Assembly (NCBI GenBank): GCA_026874595.1
Contig: CM049309.1
Location: forward strand, 17,624,576-17,688,575
Origin: Sipunculus nudus
Taxonomy: Eukaryota; Annelida; Sipuncula; Golfingiida; Sipunculidae
Length of the DNA stretch: 64,000 bases
Direction: 5' to 3'
Every line of letters begins with the position of its first letter. Position 1 is the first letter of the stretch. The notes under the pieces were generated by a model that ran no database searches, was not told the DNA's origin, and saw only the letters and a program-made list of their open reading frames with translations. A program made the translations under genes and the position numbers. Below are positions 24,901 through 32,886 of this stretch, in pieces.

Positions 24901-27900
24901 TCTCTGTTACCCATATCCTTCAAGCTATAGGACTCCAAAGTATCCCTCAGAATTATGGAAAATCTGATACAAAAGCTGAAGTATTTGAACAACTAATCCA
25001 GAGACCACCATGCTTCTTTGCATGGATATTGACCATTAAGTGTTTTTATTAGTTTCTGCAGACTGGTGGAGGCACCTGTATTTTTTTAAAGTTTTCGCAT
25101 TTTTTCTCTATTCTTGAGATATGTTAATACAGACACAATCTCAGCCTGTTGGTTAATCTGTTTGATGCGTCAGTTCAATGGTTATATACTACCATTCAGA
25201 TTGTAAAATTTCCTTATGCAAATCTCTTCCCAGTCAGCTGAGCATCATGACCCATGGGTCACTTGTAATTTTTTTTGGTATGAGGTAAACACCCCCATTT
25301 AAAATGCTAGCTTAACTCAATATATGTACATCTGCAGAATCACATTCTGGTTTTGAACCAAGTAAGAGGGCAGTATCACATGTTCTCCTCGTGTTACATA
25401 CTGGTGTCAACCAGGCCCATTGTACCACACCTGAGGGCTCAGGGTGTGCTATCAGAACTGTGAAAAATCTCACCACCACAGCTTGTACATACTCACATTC
25501 TTCTGGCTTTGAGTCTTGTGCTCTGTCCCAAGACCACAGAAGTTGGTGAACTATCGTATACTTCATCATCTTTTGTATTAGCTGCTGCCATGTACAAATC
25601 AGACCAAATGTAGGAGGGTTTATGTAGGTGGTAAGCCTATTGTCTTTTGTTGAAGAGTATTGGCCAGCTTACCTAATATGACCTCATAAATGGTAAAAAA
25701 ATGTTTTACTTTTGCCAGATTCTCTATTATCAGATAATATTCTTTATCATTCTCTATATATTGATGTGATGTACAGGTCTGTATATGGTCTGGAATAAAA
25801 TACTCCTACACAATGGAATAATTACAGTTATTTGACAGCAGAGGTCAACCAATTTTACTGACAATTGGTCATAAAATTGCAACTTATTTCCATCTCTGAT
25901 TTTGGCTACCTGGGTTGTATGCTTTTACTGTGTGCTGAGAAAACTACAACTATGGACAGACCCAAGGACATTGAGAGGAAAAGTGCATAGTCAAGTGAAT
26001 TTGACGAGGTCTAAATAACAGAATATACTGTTAAAGCCACCCATAAGTGGCTGGGCAAATGAGAAGAAGGAGAGTTTGAAAGAGTTAATTACATCAGATA
26101 TATGCACACAGATCTGAAGAGGGGGCACACAACATTTTCAAAAATTAACAGGAAGATAAACTTAATAAAGGCTAGAATAGTAGGATGTCATATTGCCACG
26201 CTGTAGTATGTATTATCTTTATGCATAATTGACAGGAACTCAAGTGGCACTGAAAAGACCTCTCACTAAGCTGATGTTAGTGGGTCCGTTTAATTGCTTA
26301 CATAGTAGTAAGTCTTTTATAGCGGGTAAACGCCCTGGAGCCACCCAGCATGAAATTTTCCTAACCATGCAGCAAATAGACCACACCTTCATGAACACAC
26401 CATAAAGTCAGATTTGAATACAGCGGGCACAAAAGGAACTGGAGCCCAATTCAATATTTAGTGAGTCAATACGCCAGGCAAACACCGGGTGACAGAGAGG
26501 GACAGCTTACAATTTACTCAGGAGCACCCAATTGGACAGATCCCTGTTGCCATGACAATATTGACCAGCTGTTTTGCATGGCATGGCAGGACTTGTTTAG
26601 ACAAGGGACTTACTTAAGGGTCCAATGTCAAAATCATTCTCAGGTCGCAGCGGTGGTAGAATTTGCAAGTGAAATATATGTGTTCCTTTTAATCTGTTAA
26701 AACAAGTACTCTGCAGATTCCAAGACTGTTTACCAGCCCTGATTGGAAACAAGATTCCAGTTATTAAGAGGATGCACAGAAAATTTTCTGTGCAAAATTT
26801 TGTTTTCGAAATTGTTATTATTTGACATATAGTGACTCCTGTCCTGTAGATAAGGTCATTGTATTGTTAGACAGGAGGAAACAGGTTGAAACGACAATAC
26901 AGTGAAGCTGAATCCTTAAAATCTGGGCTGATTAAACTTAAGATCTGTCTGATCAGACCTTAAAAATATGGGCTAATTATACCTAAATATCTGGACTCAT
27001 GATACCTTAAATCTGGATTCATGTGTGATACCTTGAATTGTGGGCTTCTGATACCTCAAAATCTGTGCTTATGATACCACAAAGTCTTGGTTTATAATAC
27101 TGTACCATAAAATCTAGGCAAATGATATACCAATATTAAAATGTGGGCCCATGAAACTTAGAAATTCTGGTTTATGAAACCTAAAAATCCTTTTTTGTGA
27201 AGTGTAATGAGATCCTGGTAGCCTTAGTGTTCACCAATAAAATTAATATCAATAAAAATTGTAATGTGGGTATAACACTGTCATGTGAGTCAGAGCTAAT
27301 TAATATCAGGTAAAGCCAGCTTTTCATCTTCCTTATCTTAGTATATATGTGATTTATGGCTTACTCTGGGTATGTATTAATGTTTTGTCTGTAAGAAAAT
27401 GCTAAGAAATGTTCTTATAACACCTCTTTAATGGATCACTCAGTGATGTATGATTTTGTTTATCAACAAGCTAGTAGTACACATAGTGCATGTGCCCATG
27501 TTGACAAACAGAAAAAAAAACATGATACTGTAGGTGATTGGTTGCATATGTGCAGAATTTCATACAACACTTGTTGCAAAATACCATGTGCAAAAATCTG
27601 TTTTCAGCCAGATTTCACTGTTGAATATGTGTGGACTTTTATAGCGGCCCCCCACATGTTATATACATGTGCAAATAAATAAATCAAACAGCCTGTGTAG
27701 TGTGGGATTGATGTTTTTTACTTATTTTTGTTAAGGGTTAAAGATATTTTCTTTAGTTCATAAACATCAGATATTAGAATAGGCCCCTTGAATGATATAC
27801 TACACTGGATATGAAGTCATACACTGATCATTTTAACTGTAGTCATGCATTACTTGGTACTGTTAATTCATCACCTGTAAAATAAACACTGGGATAGGAA

Positions 27901-30900
27901 GAAGCTGTGTGGTTACAGTGCTGGACTGGTGCTACATATCTCAGGTATGATTCCAATCCAGATGATGACCGGTATCTGGAATCATCATGAAATATGGCAG
28001 CTGTGATAATCCTATTGTTAACTTTAATATTATCATGATATGGGTTTTTGTCCTGTGATGTTGTCAAGTCTACTAGATCTGAGTCCGAATGCAAGTCCTA
28101 GTCCTGGCCCCTTGAGTCCAAGTCTGAGTCCTTGAGTTCGAGACATCCTTCTTCAAGTCCAAGTCGAATACAAATATCCGAAATAAAGCTAATTAAAATT
28201 TAAAATTTCAGTTTATCATGTACATATTTAAGTTAGTTCACATGTTTTTTACTCTAATGGTTAATTACATTTACAGCTCCTGAAGCTGAGCAAAGCTTGG
28301 TATATATAATGTTATATTTTTCTAATATCCTGTAAGTAGTTTGCACATATACATAAGTCTTTATATTATGTGAAAGAGTTGTTTTCTATATGACTCAAGA
28401 TGGACTTGGCCTGATTTCTCGAGTCCCTTTCTTTGAGTCTGAGGACAAGTCTGAGTCCAGCACCCTTGAGTCCAAGTCAAGAGTCTCCACAAAAGTGGAC
28501 TCAGACTATAGTCCCAAGTCTAGACTTGAGTCCTACATCATTGTGTTTGTCCACAGTTTTGGTACACAGAAAAACCCTTTTAGGATTATTACCTAATGAA
28601 ATGGCATCACCAGGGTTTTTCTGTATTCAGAAAATCATTTATTTTCAAGGATAACATTTATTTTAATGAATCACATTAAATTATGTAGAAGTTATTATTT
28701 TAATATCATAAACATGGGTATTGGTATTTTCAAAAGATGAAAGAATCAAACAGAAAGAGTTACATTCTTCAAGAACTTTGGGAATTTGCGAGCTTATGGG
28801 CACCAGTAGTCCAGGATGCAATGGCAGAAAGCACTTACACTTGTGATACGATATCAAGTGCTAGAATTCCTGTGCCAGATGCTGATATTACAATATCAAT
28901 ATAAACCAAAATAAAATTATAATTTATTTAATCATCATGATGTAATAGACTGGTGTCGTCCCAATTCCTAGTACCATTCTCGCCAGTCACCAAAGGTTAT
29001 CTTAAAAGGAACTTCAGAAATTGGCTGTATTTTTTAATAGGTTATTCTTTCATTCTTAAAAACCTATTCTTGGACACTGGGCAAGATGGTGGTTGTGTCA
29101 TTAGTGTCACAAGAGACTACCTGGGTATGATGTCAGGATGAGCTGTTATGAATGAAATATATTGTTGTAATGATAAGCTTACTTAGCCACTGCCTGCAGG
29201 GTACTTCATGACTCGAGCTTTAATTTGTGTCACTCCTCTGGGTGTGGTGAAATGGGCGCTTCAGGTTTTGTTTGTATAATTATTCAAGGGTCACAATTGG
29301 CAATAGCCATAGGGACATTCAAACACAATAAATGAAATTGCTTATTTTACCTGATGTTGCTTGGTTACGGCTCATCACACCGTAAACGGTGTTCTGTGTT
29401 ACCAAACCTTCATTCTCACTCTTTCCTCTATTGAATCACTCCTGAGCTCCTTCCCTTCATATGGCTGTTAAAGTAGAAACATGCAAATCCCTAATTCTTT
29501 TTTAATTACTTTAAGATCACAATGTTATACATAGACATGTTCTCTTCTCCACCTGAAAGAAAAGGAACTTTTCAGGTAATTTGTTTGAATATTTGTTAAG
29601 ACTACAAATCATTATGCAGATGCCAGTAGAAGTTTGCCAACTGCCATCTAGAAATTGTTTGAACTTTATATCAAGGCCACAGGTCTTTATGGAAACCTCC
29701 AGTTGGAATGAAATTGTACTTTGTGTTTGAGTAACTTTCAGTCACCATGATCATCTCACTTTCCGGTCTATGACATAATATAATCTGTATCCCCCACAAA
29801 GTATTAATACTGATGTAAACTACATTGCTGTGACAAGGCATGGGAAAATGATGCATTGCATTGAAGTCTGCCTTTAATCAATAATCAAATTAGGCATGCA
29901 ATTGATTAATTTCAATTATTGCATTTACTTTCATTTTCATACCTTTTTTTATCTCCAGCTCATACTTAAGGAGGGATCAGCAATAATCATAGTGTAGAAC
30001 ACAAAGTTATTCATTGTACAATTATGTGTGATATGTGTATTGTATGATTTTTCAGCAATAAAATTTATTTTTAAAAAATGTTATTCATTGAAGAAAGTCA
30101 CAATATATCCTGCATTGGATGTTTAAATTGCTTTAATGGATGCGAACATCTTAAACAGACATATTCTGATATCTAATGTCTATCATCTTCAGATAATTCC
30201 TTGAACCTTTTTCAAAAAATAACCCAGAAAAAGCTGATTCCACCACACAAAGGCTGTTCCCTTTGTTTATGTTCATGTGTTAATAATATGTGGGGAGGTC
30301 AACAAGACAGTCTATCCATTATCATCACATAGTGTATCCATTATCACATTATTTGGTGAGGACCCACGAGAATGTGTAGAAATTCCTGTCTCATATAGGC
30401 AGATTATATCAAAGATTTGATATTTAAAATATAATTGAATAATTTATAATATAATATCAATAATATATAACATAATATTATTCATAATTTGATTTAATAA
30501 ATATTTCTATATTTTAAATGACCATTTACCTGTGTCGATAAGATGACTTATTCACGAAGGTTTCATTTTGCGAAAACCACTAATTTGAAACCCTTGCGAA
30601 CAAAAAGACAATCATACTTACTTATGTGTATCTTGTCATGAGCGAAATATTGTTATATGTATCGTATAGTGAGATAATGTATCGTTACAGCCCTAAATCA
30701 GAGCAAATTCAGCTCAGAGAGGTTTGATTGTACCAGACTTTGTCATTTTTTACACAAGATTAATTGTGATCTGCACATCAAAAACCAAATCAACTAATAC
30801 AGCACATTCACCAGCCTGTCTTGTAAACTGAATGTAATAACAGAAGTATGAATAACCCAGGAAGGGGATTAGCAAGCCGGAAGAGCTATGTTTTAAGAAC

Positions 30901-32886
30901 ATGAATATTCATACTTCTCTCTTACATTCTTGAAGTTACTAAGCAAGGAAACAGTAGTTTGGTTATTGATTATCATATGCTCCTCTCCAGGCAGACGATT
31001 GTGTCTGTGCGGAGAGTGAATGCTACCTGCAATACGTGTGAGGGCATGTTGTTTGTTCTTCTCCTTCCAGGAACGAGCCTTGGTGCTAAACAAACAATAC
31101 ACCCTGCCCAGCATACCCTTTTGCAACCTCGATCGATCTTTCTTTTACCTGAGTTGCATTTTATCTACATGCTAAGCGTTACAAGGAGTGTCCTACAGAA
31201 AACAGCACACGCAGCTGCAGCTCTCTAAAAAAAGAGTCAGGAAAGGAGAAAGGAACAACAGAAGCCCCCTCTAACAGTTCAGATATGTCATTCTGTTTGC
31301 CCTGTCTACCCTGTTATCATCTGAGAAATCTTGTTATGTTTAAGCTCTGTCGTCTTCCAACTTTATCTCTCCTTTTTTTGTCCTTTCTCTTTCTTCTGTA
31401 TCATTGCTCTATAGAGCCTCATTAATCAGTGACCAGGCATGCTCGCAAATGAGAATTTGTCAAGCTAAAGATGTTGTTTTCTGTGCAAATCATTGCTGAC
31501 ATTTTTGTAGGTTTAACATCTATACTGATTATATTATTATATTCATGCCTGGTACGTCAGTACTTGTAATTATTACATAGATATTGAAACAGTAATGTGT
31601 TTCACAGTCTTTATCGTCTTATCTAGGATAGTGTTGATGTAGACACAATCATTTGAGCATCATGAACCATAATTTTACTATATTCCCCAGTGTCTTTGTT
31701 AAATCCATCTTATAAAGGTTAATATACAGTGAAACCTGTGTTATGAGACCACCTGTGGCACTGGCCAGAATAGTCTTATGAGACAGGTCAGTTATATAAC
31801 CAATGTGTATGCCTTAGATTCCCTTAAGGGTGTTTTTATTGAACAGGTGGTCTTATGAGACAAGGAGTCTTTCAGACAGGTTCAGCTGTACATCTTTTCT
31901 TCAAATTAATATGTCTACATTGAGGCATTGTGTATGTATTCTCTCAACTAATATGAGCACCAATCCCTCATTTCTTAAATTGATTTTTCAATCAAGCCAA
32001 GGGTCCTGTGATATGACACAGTGTGCAGAATCAGACTGGATGCTGGTTAAGGGTCTGTAGGTATAGTAAACTATGCCCAGAGTGCACTGGGTTTCTTAAT
32101 ACACCAGTGGTGTAGTGGAGGGAGTAATTTAGGCCATTCAGATTTGTTAGGCAAATTATTTAAAGATGCATGTTTATATGATGAAGGCTTCATGGTTTAA
32201 GAAATATTTTGTAAACATGTGCATATAAAATGTAAACCAGGTGATTTCTTGAATTGTAAAAAATTTTTATTTTGAAGTTTGACAGTTGAGACTAGTATCT
32301 CGGCCAGGGGCGGATCCAGGATTTAGGAAAGGTGGGTGGGGGGGGGGGGGGGGGTTCCAACCCAGGAGGACCAATGACAAAGCCTAAAACAGGTCTCCCA
32401 GCTCCCAGAAAAGGGGGTCCAGTCCCCAAAAATTAGTCTGAAGGCCTTCAAAAAGGTTGTGGAGGATAAAAAAGGGGTTGTCTGGACCTCCCCTGGATCC
32501 GGCCGGCCATCCCCACAACTCCTAACTGGAAGAGGTTTGTTTGAGTAAAATGACCTCTGGTGGAAGAATGGTAATATGAGAGGTCAAATCAGGTCAAGGC
32601 CATCAGGTTGGGTAAAATTAGTTCAAGGTAATCTTTATAAAGACAGTTGAATCTTGTCAATAGAATCTTGCCAAGTTGACTGATATGTATAGATCTTTTT
32701 TGCTGTATTTTTTAGTATGAAGAGAAGGCAGAGAGAGAGGAGGGTGCCATGACGATAGCAGCTGTGGCCCATTACTTCCATCGTGACAAGAAGGACACAG
32801 AAACCCTGAGGAACTTCCTCGCAGAAATGCCTGACTGGACGATACCAATCGGCTACCCAGCCATCTATGATGCCTACGTATTCTAA
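752..32886 (+). CDS. ERMP1: ERMP1, C-terminal part (4 exons; 5' part outside window)
   Basis: Join 752-954, 7180-7292, 9752-9933, 32716-32886: one uninterrupted frame of 222 residues ending in TAA. ERMP1 is a multi-pass ER membrane protein with an N-terminal M28-type zinc peptidase domain, a membrane region and a lumenal C-terminal domain; only the last is here, so no catalytic residue is visible. Recognition rests on collinear family motifs: PYCGLPFYYPV near residues 57-67, then ITGPNHVNLFI, VRWSMGDG, YFVYYSYGQ, WQIWLEVE, AAVAHYF, and the terminus MPDWTIPIGYP...YDAYVF. The order and spacing match what I know of vertebrate ERMP1, including the hydrophobic-aromatic last residues. Donors are GTCAGT, GTAAGG and GTGAGT; all acceptors have pyrimidine tracts; phases 2, 1 and 0 join cleanly. 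No frameshift or stop, so it looks functional. Residue numbers are within this partial product; the start codon is upstream of the window. Confidence 0.92.
955..1311. other. start of ERMP1 intron; short GAGTCC/AAGTCC-rich relic at about 1130-1270
   Basis: The stretch 1130-1270 contains scattered AAGTCC/GAGTCC-like hexamers resembling the D repeat family at 11.15 kb and 28.07 kb, but too diverged to bound. The rest is unassigned. Confidence 0.45.
1312..1905 (+). repeat. non-coding element with GTCTCC...GGGGAGAC ends and about 160-bp internal repeats
   Basis: The left end has a foldback (GTCTCC, spacer, GGGGAGAC at 1315-1336). The right end again shows GGGGAGACATATG (about 1878-1890) before a T-run. 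Inside, AAGGTCAAATCAGC with AATTATTT recurs at about 1635 and 1780. The plan resembles R1/R2, but the boundary is uncertain. Confidence 0.5.
1906..3349. other. ERMP1 intron, unassigned; no gene recognised
   Basis: Slightly GC-richer around 2330-3130, with a few short open frames on both strands, none with a recognisable domain or codon pattern. A decayed mobile element is possible but I see no diagnostic motif. Confidence 0.4.
3350..4040 (+). repeat. R2-family element, copy A
   Basis: The head follows a T-run: AGTAAACCTGTGAGCTTATG. A GTCCGTTGTCCGTCGG module lies near 3405, internal units carry GGTGGTGCCA, and the end TTAGGCCTGTAGAACTTG abuts T. Copies B (4056) and C (10012) share both ends. 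No coding capacity. The 3' end forms a degenerate AGGCCT foldback before CTTG|T, as in Helentron-type non-autonomous elements. Confidence 0.7.
4285..4500 (+). pseudogene. GC-rich insert in element N with weak histone H2B-like similarity
   Basis: An ATG at 4285 opens 41 codons to TGA at 4408-4410. The product begins MPHKAKQRAAKAA and contains QESYSIY about 22 residues on. H2B starts with a Lys/Ala-rich tail followed by ESYS-Y. Beyond this the frame is lost, yet nucleotides resemble the next H2B segments (AAGCAA...CAT...ACTG..ATC.CAGCAGC, then TGAACGACA..TTTCAAGACG). GC content is clearly higher than the flanks. It could be a captured, decayed fragment or a chance match; I am not sure. An overlapping minus-strand open frame has no recognisable domain. 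Confidence 0.25.
4553..4990 (+). repeat. tandem array of about 180-bp units inside element N
   Basis: The cue GCAATGCCTGCAGATATTGGCCTG-like segment recurs at about 4576, 4760 and 4939, with TTTCATGAAAAATAGAAATT between, giving units of 184 and about 179 bp and roughly 2.3 copies. The open frame across it reflects the repeat. Confidence 0.75.
6906..7179 (+). other. ERMP1 intron upstream of exon 7180, no feature seen
   Basis: AT-rich unique-looking sequence ending in the splice acceptor; nothing else recognised. Confidence 0.5.
7180..7292 (+). CDS. ERMP1: ERMP1 exon, residues 68-106 of partial product
   Basis: Acceptor TTATTTTAACAG ends at 7179 and donor ACAG|GTAAGG begins at 7293. The first base completes Arg from the previous exon, and the last base is position one of a Gly codon. 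The product begins RTTYLIPALPVDYPG and ends ERLIFNIT, matching the part of the ERMP1 lumenal domain between the YCG-P motif and the GPxH motif. The 113-nt length preserves frame only with both neighbours, which supports the splice pattern. Confidence 0.88.
7323..8402 (+). repeat. non-coding element with GGGCCCCACTT head and ACCACAGTGGCTCTC end
   Basis: After a T-run comes AGGGCCCCACTTGAAAAGCG, CCCTATAGTAATCG and a TGTCTGTCTGTCCGTCC module. The body carries AAGGTCA/TGACCTTGA motifs around 7880-8050. The probable end at about 8382-8402 has a CCACAGTGG foldback and CTCTCATTT. The plan matches R1/R2/N; the right boundary is approximate. Confidence 0.5.
8403..9007. other. ERMP1 intron, unassigned
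   Basis: No repeat end, exon or RNA motif recognised. Confidence 0.4.
9008..9264 (-). mobile_element. tRNA-derived SINE, copy 1
   Basis: On the minus strand, from 9264 leftward, the head reads CTTCTGTAGCTCAGGGTTAG, an A-box-like segment with AGAGCACAGGACTCAAAAGA, followed by a B-box-like GAGTTCAAATCTC. The same head occurs in copies 2-4. The body continues into a shared GTTGAC-rich part; the 3' end is indistinct. Confidence 0.65.
9265..9751 (+). other. ERMP1 intron upstream of exon 9752, no feature seen
   Basis: AT-rich, with a C-rich interruption near 9680; ends in the exon acceptor. Confidence 0.5.
9752..9933 (+). CDS. ERMP1: ERMP1 exon, residues 106-166 of partial product
   Basis: Acceptor TTTTATTTCAG ends at 9751; donor GAG|GTGAGT begins at 9934. 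It encodes GPNHVNLFI, the VKLVRWSMGDG turn, YFVYYSYGQ and WQIWLEVE, the beta-rich core of the C-terminal domain. It ends in phase 0, so the next exon starts on a whole codon. Translation past the donor gives a phenylalanine-rich tail from the T-run and then a stop, so that extension is intronic. Confidence 0.92.
10012..11112 (+). repeat. R2-family element, copy C (lacks nested element N)
   Basis: Head AGCAAACCTGTGACCTTATG follows a T-run just inside the last ERMP1 intron. The end TTAGGCCTGTAGGCCTTG at 11110 precedes TT. GGTGGCACCACC is found at 10941-10952 and variants at 10350 and 10810. The uninterrupted TTGAGCTTATTTTTTTGGC at about 10146-10163 is the empty counterpart of the N insertion in copy B. 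Confidence 0.72.
11150..11660 (+). repeat. D-family repeat, copy 1 (GAGTCC/AAGTCC arrays)
   Basis: Two arrays of degenerate GAGTCCAAGTC-like units (about 11150-11340 and 11540-11660) flank an AT-rich centre with TTAATTACATTTA and CTGATGCAGAGC. The copy at 28070-28545 has the same array-centre-array order and the same end (GACTTGAGTACTACAT). No coding potential. Confidence 0.65.
11661..12458. other. ERMP1 last intron, unassigned
   Basis: AT-rich; no exon or repeat boundary recognised. Confidence 0.4.
12459..12689 (+). mobile_element. short element with TAGTCGCCAG foldback ends
   Basis: The left end is a foldback, TATAGTCGCCAG...CTGGCGACTATA (12459-12489), and the right end is again CTGGCGACTA (12679-12688). 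The 230-bp size, T/G-rich interior and no coding capacity point to a MITE or Helentron-like non-autonomous element, related in motif to the GTATCGCCAGAC element at 16798. Confidence 0.55.
12792..13887. mobile_element. non-autonomous DNA transposon with about 25-bp TIRs
   Basis: Left AGTACCGTATTTATTCCAGT (12792 on, continuing TTGGC) is mirrored by the inverse of GCCAAATTAGAATAAATACGGTACT ending at 13887 (two mismatches). Subterminal TCTCGACC motifs occur near both ends. The 1.1-kb interior is CpG-richer than the intron and has no long open frame. The superfamily is not clear. Confidence 0.7.
13888..14988. other. ERMP1 last intron, unassigned; poly-C/poly-A tract at about 14862-14889
   Basis: AT-rich DNA with a CCCTCC(C)n(A)8 tract. 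No exon recognised. Confidence 0.45.
14989..15694 (+). repeat. R1-family element, partial 5' copy abutting a second R1
   Basis: The head AGCTCAGCTGACT-GTA-AGTCATCTGAGCT is a near-palindrome, followed by ATAGGGATCACC and GTCCGTCGTCCGTCCG. Two internal units begin TTAACAGGGCACAAATCGTAAC, and GGTGGCRCCACCTGTA occurs at 15330 and 15667. It lacks the R1 3' end: a second head starts at 15695, so this is a truncated or tandem copy. Confidence 0.75.
16798..17631. mobile_element. element with 13-bp TIR GTATCGCCAGACA, nested in R1
   Basis: GTATCGCCAGACA (16798-16810) is matched exactly in inverse by TGTCTGGCGATAC (17619-17631). The left end includes a short foldback (CCAGACATAGTCTGG). The interior has no transposase and holds a small foldback (17151-17210) and an AATTTAA-rich run. 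It interrupts R1 sequence, so it is younger than that R1 copy, or the copies recombined. Confidence 0.6.
17151..17215. repeat. small foldback GGGTTTCATTTTCGCGA / TCGCGAAATTAAAACCC
   Basis: The arms at about 17153-17170 and 17191-17209 are near-perfect inverse repeats with CGCGAA motifs, followed by CGCGAACAAAAAGGC. A decayed second copy is at 30556-30602. Confidence 0.6.
17747..18121. other. ERMP1 last intron, unassigned
   Basis: No exon or repeat boundary recognised. Confidence 0.4.
18122..18375 (+). mobile_element. tRNA-derived SINE, copy 2
   Basis: Plus-strand head CGGCTTTTGTGGTTCTGGGG, TAGAGCACAGGACTCAAAGC (A-box region) and a B-box-like GAGTTCAAATCTC about 50 nt further on. The body includes GGTCACCATGCCTGGTTAAC near the 3' end. 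Short open frames across it reflect the SINE only. Confidence 0.7.
18376..21759. other. ERMP1 last intron, mostly unassigned
   Basis: AT-rich DNA with a short (TA)n at about 18882 and a C-run near 18990. Two CpG-richer, repeat-poor patches (about 19330-19690 and 20870-21130) stand out, but no splice-bounded exon or motif is recognisable; they could be decayed elements or conserved non-coding DNA. Confidence 0.4.
21760..22545. repeat. minisatellite, about 30-bp unit (GATTGTCCATACCATATTTG)
   Basis: Roughly 25 units built on GATTGTCCATACCATA, TTTGTTTGGGCCAT. Units are variable at the left and most regular at 22300-22545. Some are shortened or fused, so spacing varies. Where the period is 30 bp, a minus-strand frame stays open with a repeated MDNHG-NKYG pattern; this is an effect of period, not a gene. 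Confidence 0.85.
22546..23090. other. ERMP1 last intron, unassigned
   Basis: Nothing recognised. Confidence 0.4.
23091..23652. mobile_element. hAT-like non-autonomous element (TAGTGGTGGG ... CCCACCACTA)
   Basis: Left TAGTGGTGGGAGTCGGTT and right end CCCACCACTA form a 10-bp terminal inverse repeat (right subterminus CCGACTTTCGAT also mirrors the left). An internal AATCGATCATCA...TTGATGATCGATTA foldback lies near the left end. About 560 bp, no transposase. No clear 8-bp target duplication, so the class is tentative. Confidence 0.6.
23653..23929. other. ERMP1 last intron, unassigned
   Basis: Nothing recognised. Confidence 0.35.
23930..24356 (-). mobile_element. tRNA-derived SINE, copy 3 (best preserved)
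   Basis: On the minus strand, from 24356: TGGCTTCTGTGGCTCAGAGG, TAGAGCACAGGACTCAAAGC, then B-box-like GAATTCAAACCTC. A C20 run (24170-24189) interrupts the body. The left end has GGTGGAGGTAACCACC and a T-run, i.e. an A-rich 3' tail on the minus strand. Confidence 0.75.
24384..25266 (+). repeat. R1-family element, complete copy between two SINEs
   Basis: Head AGCTCAGATGACT-GTA-AGTCATCTGAGCT at about 24386, GGGATCACC, GTCCGTTGTCCGTCCGG, two internal units starting AACAGGGCACAAATCGTAAC and AACAGGGAACAAATTGTAAC, GGTGGTGCCACC at 24726, and the end GTCAGCTGAGCATCATGACC, CATGGGTCACTTG. The TGACCCATGGGTCA segment is a perfect palindrome just before CTTG. Confidence 0.8.
25270..25556 (-). mobile_element. 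tRNA-derived SINE, copy 4
   Basis: The minus-strand head AACTTCTGTGGTCTTGGGAC, AGAGCACAAGACTCAAAGCC matches copies 1-3; the B-box region is degraded. The left end (TTTTTTTTGGTATGAGGTAA) matches copy 3. Both copies 3 and 4 are followed on the right by ATCTTTTGTATT, suggesting that flank was duplicated or belongs to the repeat. Confidence 0.65.
25557..26914. other. ERMP1 last intron, unassigned
   Basis: Contains a 79-codon open frame (26461-26700) with no recognisable domain or conserved splice context. No repeat boundary recognised. Confidence 0.4.
26915..27192. repeat. degenerate minisatellite, about 30-bp unit (ATGATACCTTAAAATCTGGGCT-like)
   Basis: About nine units of ATGATACC-TTAAAATCTGGGCT type run in series, e.g. 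CTGATACCTCAAAATCTGTG and ATGATACCACAAAGTCTTGG, with small length changes. Low sequence identity between units indicates age. Confidence 0.7.
27193..28069. other. ERMP1 last intron, unassigned
   Basis: Nothing recognised beyond AT-rich intron sequence. Confidence 0.4.
28070..28545 (+). repeat. D-family repeat, copy 2
   Basis: Arrays rich in GAGTCCAAGTC at 28070-28170 and 28395-28545 flank an AT-rich centre (TTAATTACATTTACAGC, CTGAAGCTGAGC) homologous to that in copy 1. The end AGACTTGAGTCCTACAT matches copy 1. Two overlapping open frames arise from the short-period repeat. Confidence 0.65.
28546..31724. other. ERMP1 last intron, mostly unassigned; small foldback relic at 30556-30602
   Basis: AT-rich. 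AAGGTTTCATTTTGCGAAAA, then GAAACCCTTGCGAACAAAAA at about 30556-30605 is a decayed copy of the foldback at 17151. The patch 30890-31200 has overlapping short frames on both strands but no recognisable protein. Confidence 0.45.
31725..31890. mobile_element. Tc1/mariner-type MITE, copy 1
   Basis: TA|CAGTGAAACCTG at left and CAGGTTCAGCTG|TA at right give about 12-bp imperfect TIRs flanked by TA. The interior repeats GGTCTTATGAGACA in both orientations. 166 bp, non-coding. Confidence 0.65.
32305..32508. mobile_element. hAT-like MITE (CAGGGGCGGATCCAGG ends)
   Basis: Left CAGGGGCGGATCCAGG is mirrored by CCCCTGGATCCGGCC at the right. This end sequence is widespread in animal hAT-derived MITEs. It contains a G17 run (32338-32354) and G-rich/C-rich arms, and lies about 210 bp upstream of the last ERMP1 exon. 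Confidence 0.7.
32716..32886 (+). CDS. ERMP1: ERMP1 terminal coding exon, residues 167-222 and stop
   Basis: Acceptor TGCTGTATTTTTTAG ends at 32715. The exon starts with an acidic linker (YEEKAEREEGA), continues with TIAAVAHYF, a charged stretch, and MPDWTIPIGYPAIYDAYVF before TAA at 32884-32886. The linker length between WLEVE and the AAVAHYF block fits the family, so no exon seems missing in the 22.8-kb intron before it. Confidence 0.9.
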   Translation, partial: YEEKAEREEGAMTIAAVAHYFHRDKKDTETLRNFLAEMPDWTIPIGYPAIYDAYVF

